This document shows, in pieces, positions 1 to 5,901 of a stretch of DNA of 6,450 bases. Source of the DNA: an uncultured Oscillospiraceae bacterium. GTDB lineage: Bacteria; Bacillota; Clostridia; Oscillospirales; Oscillospiraceae. The stretch is from the NCBI GenBank assembly GCA_900763675.1, contig CAAFLE010000062.1:1-6450 (forward strand). Reading direction: 5' to 3'. Made by a program: the position numbers and the translations under genes. The notes beneath the pieces were generated by a model that made no database searches, was not told the DNA's origin, and saw only the letters and a program-made list of their open reading frames with translations. The number at the start of each line of letters is the position of its first letter. Positions within the stretch are counted from its first letter, which is position 1.

Positions 1-18
1 CAAAACAGCACGTTTTTC

Positions 19-23
19 AGGAG
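19..23 (+). promoter_or_regulatory. Ribosome binding site of the beta-propeller lipoprotein gene
   Basis: AGGAG lies five bases before the ATG at 29. The spacing is slightly short but normal for Firmicutes, and it fixes the start chosen for this gene. The promoter lies outside the window. Confidence 0.8.
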
Positions 24-28
24 TCGAT

Positions 29-1831
29 ATGAAAAAAATCAAAAAGATGCGCCTTGTATGCGCCCTCGCCGCCGCGCTGGCCCTGCTTGCCGGGTGTTCC
101 GCCTCCGACGGAAAAACGCCGGAGGCGACCGCCGCGCCGTCCGCAACACCTGAACCGACGGCGACGCCCGCGCCGGTGCCGCTGGAAACCGTGGCGGAGC
201 AAAACCGCGCCGAGCTGCAAACCTTTTCGGACTATGCCGCCGTTTTTTCCTATGTGACTGCATCGAAATCCGGAGATATTGCCGAAGCAGGGACGCACTC
301 TGTCAATCTTTCCGCCGCCAGTGTCAGCGATCTGACGCCGAGCGATGTTGTCTGCATAGACGGGGAGTACATCTACACGCTGACGGATAAGAATCTCACC
401 GTTTTTCGTCTGAGCGGCGAATCCGGCGAGCTGATTTCCTCCACACCGGTGGGAACCCCATGGAGCAGCGAGGAATCCTCCGACGGTACGTTTTCCGGCG
501 GCGAGCGGACGCCCATCGCGCTCTTTCTGCGCGGGTCGCGTCTTGCAGTGGTGCTGGATGTATACGCCTACGACAGCGCCGGGAGCGAAATTGACTATTC
601 CGAGTACATCGGCGTCGATATTTATGATGTCTCCGACCCGCACGCGCCGATGCTGCTCTCGAGCGCCGGACAGGACGGCGTTTTTTCCGACGCTTGGATG
701 AGCGGCGGAGCGCTCTGCGTTGCGACGTCCTATTCGGTATATGAAATTGACGATGTCTCCAATGCCGATCTCTATATCCCGCACATCCGCTCGGCGACTG
801 GAAGTTCGCTTCTCAGCGCCGGAGAGCTTTACGCGCTTCCCGCCGGGAACAATGACTGCGCGGTCCTTGCCGTCTATTCTCTGGACGACGCCGCGATGAA
901 AAATGCCCTCGCCGTGTACGGCGCTGCGGCAGGAGGCCTTTACGCCGTCAACGGCAGCCTGTTTGCATCGGATACGCGCACCGCGACCGCAGAGTCGCGC
1001 CGCATGAGCGATGAAGCCGGCGATTTCATCGAGTATGCCGAAACGGTCTGCACTGACCTTTTCCGCTTTGACTTTGACGCGTCCGGTATCCGGTCGGGAA
1101 GCTCCGGTATCGTGAGCGGCGTTTTACCGGAAAAGAACGCCATTGCGCCGTTCGGCTCCGGGTATGTCTGCATTTCCGAGATTTCCGGCTCGTATTACCG
1201 TATGTACGAGGGGAAGGGTGGTCCCGTCCCGGCAGCGGAGCCGTCCGGCAGCACGCTCTACACGCTTGATAACTCTCTTGCCATGACCGCAAAGCTCGCA
1301 GAGCTTCCGAACGGCGAGAGCATTGTCTGGGCAGGCTTTACGCCGGACACGGTACTGGTCTCGGGAAAAAGCAGCTCATACCTTGCTCAGATCTCCGCTT
1401 CCGGTGCGATCACGGCGGCAAATCCCGGAGACGCCGTCGCAGCGGATGCGCTTCTCCCATGGAAAGACGGCGGCTTTGCCGCCTTCCGGCAGGAGACTGC
1501 CGGAGAGATGACGCTCTCGCTTTATGATTCCTCGCGGAACATGACGGCAGAGCGCCGCTTCGGCAGCGACTACAGCGGCACGCTGGAGAGTCTGCAAAGC
1601 TACATCGCCCTGCCGGAAAAGAATCTCCTCGGCTTTGCCGCCGACGACAGCTACTGTCTGTACGCGGAGAATAACGGAGAGATTGAATACTGTCTGAGCA
1701 TCTTTCTTACCGATTGGGCATGGAACGCCCGTGCTTTTGAACAGAACGGGTATCTCTGCATCGCCGACCGGCGGGAAGCGCTCGTCTATCTCCCGGATAC
1801 GCTGGAAGCCGCCGCATCTTTTCTGTTCTGA
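29..1831 (+). CDS. Secreted lipoprotein with C-terminal Beta_propel-type domain
   Basis: 600 aa. Residues 1-23 form a lipoprotein signal peptide: a basic N-terminus (MKKIKKMR), a hydrophobic Ala/Leu core and the lipobox LAGC, with Cys23 as the predicted lipidated residue. A Pro/Ala/Thr-rich linker (about 31-51) follows, suited to spanning the cell wall. From about residue 105 the protein reads like the secreted beta-propeller family PF09826: repeated short beta-strand patterns such as DGEYIYTLTDKNLTVFRL, GVDIYDVSDPHAPMLL and ALCVATSYSVYEI. No catalytic motif is visible, so binding or scaffolding outside the membrane is more likely than an enzymatic role. The gene ends in TGA and a hairpin follows about 40 bases later, so it is probably a separate unit from the sporulation operon. 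Family assignment is from remembered pattern; the specific function is unknown. Confidence 0.85.
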   Translation: MKKIKKMRLVCALAAALALLAGCSASDGKTPEATAAPSATPEPTATPAPVPLETVAEQNRAELQTFSDYAAVFSYVTASKSGDIAEAGTHSVNLSAASVSDLTPSDVVCIDGEYIYTLTDKNLTVFRLSGESGELISSTPVGTPWSSEESSDGTFSGGERTPIALFLRGSRLAVVLDVYAYDSAGSEIDYSEYIGVDIYDVSDPHAPMLLSSAGQDGVFSDAWMSGGALCVATSYSVYEIDDVSNADLYIPHIRSATGSSLLSAGELYALPAGNNDCAVLAVYSLDDAAMKNALAVYGAAAGGLYAVNGSLFASDTRTATAESRRMSDEAGDFIEYAETVCTDLFRFDFDASGIRSGSSGIVSGVLPEKNAIAPFGSGYVCISEISGSYYRMYEGKGGPVPAAEPSGSTLYTLDNSLAMTAKLAELPNGESIVWAGFTPDTVLVSGKSSSYLAQISASGAITAANPGDAVAADALLPWKDGGFAAFRQETAGEMTLSLYDSSRNMTAERRFGSDYSGTLESLQSYIALPEKNLLGFAADDSYCLYAENNGEIEYCLSIFLTDWAWNARAFEQNGYLCIADRREALVYLPDTLEAAASFLF

Positions 1832-1871
1832 CCGTCGGCATTCGGCACATTTTTCATCATACGCCCGCTAA

Positions 1872-1909
1872 AATGGCGCTGTGGATGTCCACAGCGCCAT
1901 TACTTTTTT
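1872..1909 (+). terminator. Rho-independent terminator / hairpin between lipoprotein gene and spoIIAA
   Basis: A perfect 14-bp inverted repeat (1872-1885 with 1888-1901) surrounds a two-base centre and is followed by TAC and six T's (1904-1909). This is a textbook intrinsic terminator for the upstream gene. The spoIIAA Shine-Dalgarno site begins at the next base, 1910. The hairpin therefore also lies in the leader of any spoIIA transcript that starts upstream of it. Confidence 0.85.
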
Positions 1910-1915
1910 AGGAGG
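1910..1915 (+). promoter_or_regulatory. Ribosome binding site of spoIIAA
   Basis: A full consensus AGGAGG ends ten bases before the ATG at 1926. It decides the start: the open frame extends back to a GTG at 1881, but that codon lies inside the terminator hairpin and has no ribosome binding site. Confidence 0.9.
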
Positions 1916-1925
1916 AAAGCTCGCT

Positions 1926-2255
1926 ATGCAACTGGAAAGCGCCTACGCCGACGGCTGTCTCTGCATCCGGTTCACCGGCGATCTGGATCATCATGCGGCA
2001 AAGGCGGCGTATCGGGAAGCGGAAGCGTTCATCGACCGCTTTCTGCCGCGGCGGTGCATTCTGGATTTTTCGGGCGTCTCATTTATGGACAGCTCCGGCA
2101 TTGCCGTCGTTCTCCGCGCCAAAAAGCGGATGGAGGAGACCGACGGTACGCTCTTTATTCTTGACCCCGCGCCGCAATGCGCCCGTGTGCTTCGCACGTC
2201 CGGCATTGAGCGGTATGTCGATATGAAATTCACGGAGGGAAAAGCCGCACGATGA
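1926..2255 (+). CDS. spoIIAA: Anti-sigma F factor antagonist SpoIIAA (STAS domain)
   Basis: 109 aa, the usual size of a single STAS-domain SpoIIAA. It releases sigma-F by binding the anti-sigma factor SpoIIAB, and is inactivated when SpoIIAB phosphorylates it. The N-terminal strand reads LCIRFTGDLDHHAA, very close to the Bacillus subtilis protein. The phosphorylation-site motif FMDSSGIAVVL is present, with Ser56 aligning to Ser58 of B. subtilis. The start is the ATG preceded by AGGAGG. The stop overlaps the spoIIAB start (ATGA), which indicates coupled translation. Dephosphorylation in the family is by the phosphatase SpoIIE, which is not in this window. It is first in the spoIIA operon; no sigma-H or sigma-A promoter could be recognised upstream. 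Confidence 0.96.
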   Translation: MQLESAYADGCLCIRFTGDLDHHAAKAAYREAEAFIDRFLPRRCILDFSGVSFMDSSGIAVVLRAKKRMEETDGTLFILDPAPQCARVLRTSGIERYVDMKFTEGKAAR

Positions 2256-2692
2256 AATACGAAAACTACATAAAGCTGGAATTTCCCAGCAAAAGCTGCA
2301 ACGAGGCGCTTACCCGCTCCGTAGTGGGCGTGTTCGCCTCGCAGATGGACCCGACGATGGAAGAACTCGGCGATATAAAAACCGCCGTCAGCGAAGCGGT
2401 GACAAACTGCATCGTACACGCCTACCCGGACTGCATCGGAAAAATTCTCATGCGCTGCCGCATTTTGGAGGACAGCCGGCTGGAAATCGTCGTCCGCGAC
2501 TGGGGACGCGGCATTGAGGACGTCGGAAAAGCAAGAAAGCCCCTCTATACGACCGGCGGCGAGGAGCGCAGCGGCATGGGCTTTACCATTATGGAGAGCT
2601 TTATGGATAAGCTCACCGTCCGCTCCACGCCGGGCGAGGGTACGAGCGTCATTATGCTCCGGACGCTCCCGCGGCGCGTCCGTGACCGCTGA
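2252..2692 (+). CDS. spoIIAB: Anti-sigma F factor / serine kinase SpoIIAB
   Basis: 146 aa GHKL-fold ATPase that binds sigma-F and, alternatively, phosphorylates SpoIIAA using ATP. Visible motifs are the N box SEAVTNCIVHAY (Glu48 as likely catalytic base, Asn52 as Mg ligand), the G1 box DWGRGIED (Asp83 contacting adenine) and the ATP lid with ERSGMGFTIMESFMD (105-119). All match B. subtilis SpoIIAB closely. A GGAGGG site at 2234-2239 precedes the ATG, and the start overlaps the spoIIAA stop by four bases. The stop shares one base with the sigF start (TGATG). Such tight coupling suits proteins that must be made in fixed ratio. No key residue is missing. Confidence 0.97.
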   Translation: MKYENYIKLEFPSKSCNEALTRSVVGVFASQMDPTMEELGDIKTAVSEAVTNCIVHAYPDCIGKILMRCRILEDSRLEIVVRDWGRGIEDVGKARKPLYTTGGEERSGMGFTIMESFMDKLTVRSTPGEGTSVIMLRTLPRRVRDR

Positions 2693-3396
2693 TGGAAAAC
2701 CGCCAGCAGCTTCTCTCCCGCGCTCATTCCGGGGACCGCGCCGCCGTTGAGCAGATGATTGAGGAGAATACCGGCTTGATCTGGAGCGTCGCCCGCCGGT
2801 ATTTCGGTCGCGGAGTGGATGCCGATGATCTCTACCAGCTCGGCTGTCTCGGCTTTCTCAAGGCGATCGAAGGCTTTGACGAGCGCTTTGGGACGCAGTT
2901 TTCCACCTATGCCGTGCCGAAGATTGCCGGGGAAATTCGGCGGTTTCTGCGAGATGACGGCGCGGTAAAGGTCAGCCGCGGGCTGAAGGAACGGGCGCAG
3001 CAGATCCATACGGCGCGTCGGCGTCTGGAGCAGTCGCTCGGCAGAGAGCCGACGCTCTCGGAGATCGCCGCCGAGTGCGGCATTTCACCCGAAGAGATTG
3101 CCGAAGCGGAAACGGCGGCGGCTCCGGCGGAGAGCCTGCAGCGCGAAAGCGGCGACGAGGGCTTTACGCTCGAACACGTACTCGGCGACTATGGGCAGGA
3201 GGACCGTGTTCTGGAAAGCGTCGCACTCCGCTCGGCGATCGAGCGTCTGCCGGAAAAGGAGCAGCAAGTGATCTCGCTGCGGTTCTTCCACGGACTGACA
3301 CAGAGCGACTGTGCACGGATATTGTCCGTATCACAGGTACAGGTATCGCGTCTGGAACGCCGGGCAATGGACGGTCTGCGCAGCGTCATGCAGTGA
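2692..3396 (+). CDS. sigF: RNA polymerase sporulation sigma factor sigma-F
   Basis: 234 aa sigma-70-family factor that directs forespore-specific transcription after asymmetric division. Region 2 covers about residues 24-95, with DADDLYQLGCLGFLKAIEGF (core binding) and FSTYAVPKIAGEIRRFLRDD (-10 recognition). Region 3 (about 96-150) includes REPTLSEIAAECGISPEEI. Region 4 (about 176-230) has the helix-turn-helix GLTQSDCARILSVSQVQVSRLERRA. Sequence alone could also suit sigma-G or sigma-B-type factors; its position directly after spoIIAB identifies sigma-F. It starts inside the spoIIAB stop (TGATG), with no independent ribosome binding site seen. Its last 11 bases overlap the 3' end of the convergent metalloprotease gene, and no terminator is visible at this junction. 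Confidence 0.95.
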   Translation: MENRQQLLSRAHSGDRAAVEQMIEENTGLIWSVARRYFGRGVDADDLYQLGCLGFLKAIEGFDERFGTQFSTYAVPKIAGEIRRFLRDDGAVKVSRGLKERAQQIHTARRRLEQSLGREPTLSEIAAECGISPEEIAEAETAAAPAESLQRESGDEGFTLEHVLGDYGQEDRVLESVALRSAIERLPEKEQQVISLRFFHGLTQSDCARILSVSQVQVSRLERRAMDGLRSVMQ

Positions 3397-3916
3397 GCTG
3401 TGCAAGGAGTATCCACGCGCCGGGGAGCGCAAGCCCCCACCGCCGCAGAAGCAGCGCCAGTACGAGACAGCCGCCGCCCGTACAGATGGATACGATGCGG
3501 GCCGTCGTTTTGCTGCCGCAGAGCGCGTACAGGATTCGCCCGCCGTCCAGCGGCTGTGCCGGTAGCAGATTGCAAAAGGAAAAGTACAGCGAAATCTCGC
3601 GGCAGCGCATCCACCATGCGCCGGAAAAAGCGCTGCAGGCAGCCGCCCACAGCAGACCGCACAGCGGTCCCGCGGCGGCGCACAGCGCCTCGGCAAACGG
3701 GGAAGAAAACGGCGTAACGTTCAGGCAGAGACCGGTCATATCCATCCGGAGAGAAAGAATCCGCCCGCCGCAGCTCCACGCGGCGATGCAGTGACCGCAC
3801 TCATGGAAAATCACGGCGGGCAGTACCGCGGAAAACCAGCCGGAGCTGTCCAGAAAGTAGAGCAGCGGAAAGAGGACCGCAGCTCCCGGAGATATGTCGA
3901 TCCGGCAGCGCTTCAA
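3386..3916 (-). CDS. spoIVFB: SpoIVFB-like M50 (site-2 type) membrane metalloprotease, short form
   Basis: 176 aa, polytopic and hydrophobic. The zinc motif HECGH (His38, Glu39, His42) lies in a predicted membrane helix. The second M50 motif, NLLPAQPLDGGRIL (116-129), with Asp124 as third zinc ligand, closely matches NLLPIWPLDGG of B. subtilis SpoIVFB. The N-terminal region, including IDISPGAAVLF, also fits that family. SpoIVFB cleaves pro-sigma-K inside the membrane during late sporulation. This protein is much shorter than B. subtilis SpoIVFB (288 aa) and lacks the C-terminal CBS domain. The start is a TTG overlapping the upstream stop as TTGA, with no clear ribosome binding site, so translation is probably coupled; the next in-frame ATG is past the active site. 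Substrate is inferred from family and neighbour only. Confidence 0.85.
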   Translation of the reverse strand: MKRCRIDISPGAAVLFPLLYFLDSSGWFSAVLPAVIFHECGHCIAAWSCGGRILSLRMDMTGLCLNVTPFSSPFAEALCAAAGPLCGLLWAAACSAFSGAWWMRCREISLYFSFCNLLPAQPLDGGRILYALCGSKTTARIVSICTGGGCLVLALLLRRWGLALPGAWILLAQLTA

Positions 3917-4659
3917 AGTGCTGCCATATAGAATGCCGGATTCAGGTATACACCGTCGTGCGTCAGTTCAAAATGAAGATGAGGTCCCGTCGCCTTGCCG
4001 GTCGCGCCGACCAGTGCGATTTTTTCACCAGCACTGACTTTCTGCCCTTCCTCCACATAGATCTGACCGCAATGCGCGTACATCGTCGCATAGCCGTCCT
4101 CATGCTCTACGCGAAGGAATTTTCCGCTCGTTCCGTTCTCGCCGACCTCCGTTACCGTTCCCTCGGCAAAGCATACAATGTCATCGCCGGAATTTGCCGC
4201 AAGGTCCATGCCGTAGTGAAACTTTGTCTCGTTGTCAATCGGATGCAGCCGGTATCCGAAGTCTGAGGAAACCCTTGCGGTGATTGGGCGGACGAACGAG
4301 AATTTGGGCATGGGCGCGTCGTAGGAAACGTTCGCCGGCACGCCGAGATCAACAAACGGCTGCTGCTCCTCCATGAACGCCGCCATGGCTTCTTCCACGG
4401 CAGGGGACAGTTCCTCGGTGCTTGTCGGCTCCGCCAGACCGAGAAACTCAGCGGCGTTGATCGTAACAGTGACCGGTACCGCCGTTTTTTCCGTTACGGC
4501 GGAAACCGTTTCTTCCGTTTGATAGTCCGCCCTATGGAGCGAACGCTCCACTTTGCGGATCGTTTCGGATGTGCGGGCAGGGAAGATCAGCTTTGCAGCG
4601 GCAGCCGCCACGAACAGCCCCGCCGCTACATAGATGGTTGCGCGTTTTGCACGTTTCAT
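3913..4659 (-). CDS. Membrane-anchored M23 (LytM) peptidase-domain protein, SpoIVFA-like by position
   Basis: 248 aa. A single N-terminal membrane segment (about residues 8-26) follows a basic MKRAKR start. A variable linker (about 30-120) leads to a LytM/M23 domain (about 124-243). All expected metal and catalytic residues are present: His148 and Asp152 in HYGMD, His196 in YAHC, and His227/His229 in PHLHFEL. Such enzymes usually cut peptidoglycan cross-bridges. The gene lies directly upstream of, and overlaps, the M50 protease, which is the arrangement of spoIVFA-spoIVFB, where the M23-fold SpoIVFA anchors and inhibits SpoIVFB. In B. subtilis SpoIVFA the catalytic residues are not conserved, so this protein may be enzymatic as well as regulatory. 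A SpoIIQ-like role is an alternative. AGGAG at 4675-4671 supports the ATG start. Confidence 0.85.
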   Translation of the reverse strand: MKRAKRATIYVAAGLFVAAAAAKLIFPARTSETIRKVERSLHRADYQTEETVSAVTEKTAVPVTVTINAAEFLGLAEPTSTEELSPAVEEAMAAFMEEQQPFVDLGVPANVSYDAPMPKFSFVRPITARVSSDFGYRLHPIDNETKFHYGMDLAANSGDDIVCFAEGTVTEVGENGTSGKFLRVEHEDGYATMYAHCGQIYVEEGQKVSAGEKIALVGATGKATGPHLHFELTHDGVYLNPAFYMAAL

Positions 4660-4670
4660 TCCAAATCACA

Positions 4671-4675
4671 CTCCT
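4671..4675 (-). promoter_or_regulatory. Ribosome binding site of the M23-domain gene
   Basis: On the minus strand AGGAG lies 11 bases before the ATG at 4659. The spacing is somewhat long but acceptable, and it supports the chosen start. Confidence 0.7.
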
Positions 4676-4680
4676 GCCAA

Positions 4681-4710
4681 AGCGTATTCGGACGTGTCAC
4701 AAGCTATGAA
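4681..4710 (-). promoter_or_regulatory. Possible sigma-E-like promoter for the M23-M50 operon
   Basis: On the minus strand TTCATAGC (4710-4703) and AATACGCT (4688-4681) are separated by exactly 14 bases. They partly match the sigma-E pattern (a CATA-type -35 and a CATACAAT-type -10). A mother-cell promoter would fit a spoIVF operon. The match is weak, and the implied start (about 4674) falls on the ribosome binding site, so this remains tentative. Confidence 0.22.
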
Positions 4711-4724
4711 TCCTTTTTTGTCGC

Positions 4725-4753
4725 TTGACTTTTCGGGCATATTTTGGTAGAGT
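4725..4753 (+). promoter_or_regulatory. Sigma-A type promoter of tRNA-Gly
   Basis: TTGACT (4725-4730) and TAGAGT (4748-4753) are separated by 17 bases, good housekeeping -35 and -10 elements. Transcription would begin near 4760, about 13 bases before the mature tRNA 5' end. It diverges from the M23-M50 operon. Confidence 0.7.
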
Positions 4754-4772
4754 ACATCAGTAAACAGAATAC

Positions 4773-4846
4773 GCGGATATAGTTCATCGGTAGAACGACG
4801 GCTTCCCAAGCCGTAGAGGTGGGTTCGATTCCCATTATCCGCTCCA
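4773..4846 (+). tRNA. tRNA-Gly (anticodon CCC), CCA encoded
   Basis: A complete cloverleaf folds by eye. The acceptor stem GCGGATA/TATCCGC (4773-4779 with 4836-4842) is fully paired. The D-arm is GTTC/GAAC with a GG-containing loop. The anticodon stem ACGGC/GCCGT holds the loop TTCCCAA, giving anticodon CCC at 4805-4807, which reads the glycine codon GGG. There is a four-base variable loop, and the T-arm GTGGG/CCCAT (one G-T pair) carries a TTCGATT loop. Discriminator T4843 is followed by an encoded CCA (4844-4846). It has its own promoter and terminator. Confidence 0.97.
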
Positions 4847-4850
4847 CGAG

Positions 4851-4897
4851 AAAACCCCTTGAAATGCTCAAAAAAATGAGTATTTTCAAGGGGTTTT
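4851..4897 (+). terminator. Terminator of tRNA-Gly, A/T-flanked and potentially bidirectional
   Basis: The arms 4851-4864 and 4884-4897 form a perfect 14-bp stem with a CCCCTTG/CAAGGGG core, capped by a small inner stem CTCA/TGAG (4867-4870 with 4877-4880). The stem begins with AAAA and ends with TTTT, so it could stop transcription from either side. It starts four bases after the tRNA CCA end. Confidence 0.85.
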
Positions 4898-5037
4898 CGG
4901 CGTTTTCCGGCACTTTTATTCTTCTGTGGTATGCGGGGCTGATGTACGTTTTTTAGCGTTTTTCGACACTTTTTTACTAACGGAGTTACTAACGGAGGCG
5001 GAGTAGAACTTGCGCATCTTCTTGGCAGAGCGTTGTC
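4898..5037. other. Short intergenic stretch at the border of the accessory region
   Basis: No credible gene is seen here. It holds two imperfect copies of a motif of roughly 20 bases (near 4899-4918 and 4955-4974, sharing GCGTTTT, CG and CACTTTT elements), and then an exact 12-bp tandem duplication. The frame of the following gene is open from 4993, just after a stop at 4990. This is compatible with an old insertion junction, but no duplicated tRNA end was found. Confidence 0.5.
4974..4997. repeat. Exact 12-bp tandem repeat, two copies
   Basis: TTACTAACGGAG occurs twice head to tail (4974-4985 and 4986-4997), and a third partial GGCGGAG follows. It may be an iteron-like or recombination-associated site, or simply local slippage. 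Confidence 0.8.
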
Positions 5038-5148
5038 GTGTACAACGTGGGGAAAATAGAGAAGAGAACCTCCCCCACCAAAATACGCGGCTCTTCCGAT
5101 TCCGTTTCCGAAACCGGCGCTCGACAGGGGAAACCCTCTTCTACGGCT

Positions 5149-5220
5149 AATATACGCCAGACGGAGTGGAATAGTCAAGAAAAATCTTCCGGCAAAGCGA
5201 GTGTGGAGGTGGAAAACCGG
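5149..5220 (+). repeat. Direct repeat copy 1 bracketing the LPD3-like cassette
   Basis: It begins with AATATACGC (5149-5157). The core 5173-5220 encodes QEKSSGKASVEVENR and matches the copy at 5854-5901 at 42 of 48 bases by direct comparison, including an identical first 20 bases. The two copies are 681 bp apart, a whole number of codons. Confidence 0.85.
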
Positions 5221-5829
5221 AAACCGAAATACACCGTGATTGACGGAAACGACACCGCGGGGAAAGAGTCTGCGCTTGCCGATGCCTACGACAAAGCTGT
5301 TGAGCAAGGAAAAGGTGTGGAAATATCCGAGGGCGATCTCAAAAAATATCAGGACATTCGGGACAATCCGGAGCAAACTCTGATAAAAGCCGTAAAGAAA
5401 TACTACGAAGAGTCGCTCAAAGGAACATCGGTCGAGGTGACGGCTAACGACGGCATAGTCGAAATCCGGTTTGAAAATGACGGAAAGAAGAAGTCTGTCG
5501 GCTGGAGAATGAAAGCCGATAAAGCAGCCACGTTTGAAAAGCTTCACCAGTTGACGGAGAACGCCGAATACGCCCACAGTGAGGTAAACCGGAACGAAAA
5601 CGAAAGAACTTCGATTCCCTTGTTCCACTACTTCGTGAACAATGCGAGAATTGCCGGAAAGGACATCCCCATAAAAATTCAAGTGCGCGACGTGATAACG
5701 AGTGCGAAATCCAAAGAGACGCACTATTACACCCACACACTTGGAAAAAATATGAGAGGGAACTCAGACCCTGTTGCGGACACGCGAAGTGCCAACATTG
5801 ACAGTAACGCCGTTGTTCCCTCTGAACCC

Positions 5830-5901
5830 AATATACGCTCAAATTCCAGGAAAAGTCAAGAAAAATCTTCCGGACGGGCAAGTGTGGAGGCGGAAAACCG
5901 G
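5830..5901 (+). repeat. Direct repeat copy 2 bracketing the LPD3-like cassette
   Basis: Second copy of the repeat at 5149-5220, in the same frame, encoding QEKSSGRASVEAENR. The sequence between the copies contains the LPD3-like segment; what follows this copy leads into the nuclease-like segment. This suggests insertion or duplication of a cassette by recombination within a modular protein. Confidence 0.85.

Noticed and set aside
17..784. Minus-strand 255-codon frame opposite the lipoprotein gene
   Set aside because: GC-rich shadow of a well-supported gene; Arg/Gly-rich with no domain or ribosome binding site.
1881..1925. Upstream GTG start for spoIIAA at 1881
   Set aside because: It lies within the terminator hairpin and has no ribosome binding site; the ATG at 1926 has a perfect AGGAGG and matches family length.
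1780..1925. Sigma-H promoter for spoIIA
   Set aside because: No pair resembling AGGA-type -35 and GAAT-type -10 with suitable spacing was found.
3075..3794. Plus-strand 239-codon frame spanning sigF and the M50 gene
   Set aside because: Composition is Arg/Ser/Pro-rich as expected for an off-frame reading, and it conflicts with two strongly supported genes on opposite strands.
4704..4913. Minus-strand 69-codon frame beginning near MGIEPTSTAWEAVVLPMNYI
   Set aside because: This is the other common false translation of an antisense tRNA-Gly gene.
4666..5736. Long minus-strand open frame of 356 codons
   Set aside because: It runs antisense through the tRNA-Gly (the NGNRTHLYGLGSRRSTDELYPR stretch is a known tRNA translation artefact), the terminator and the mobile-element gene; no protein family is recognisable.
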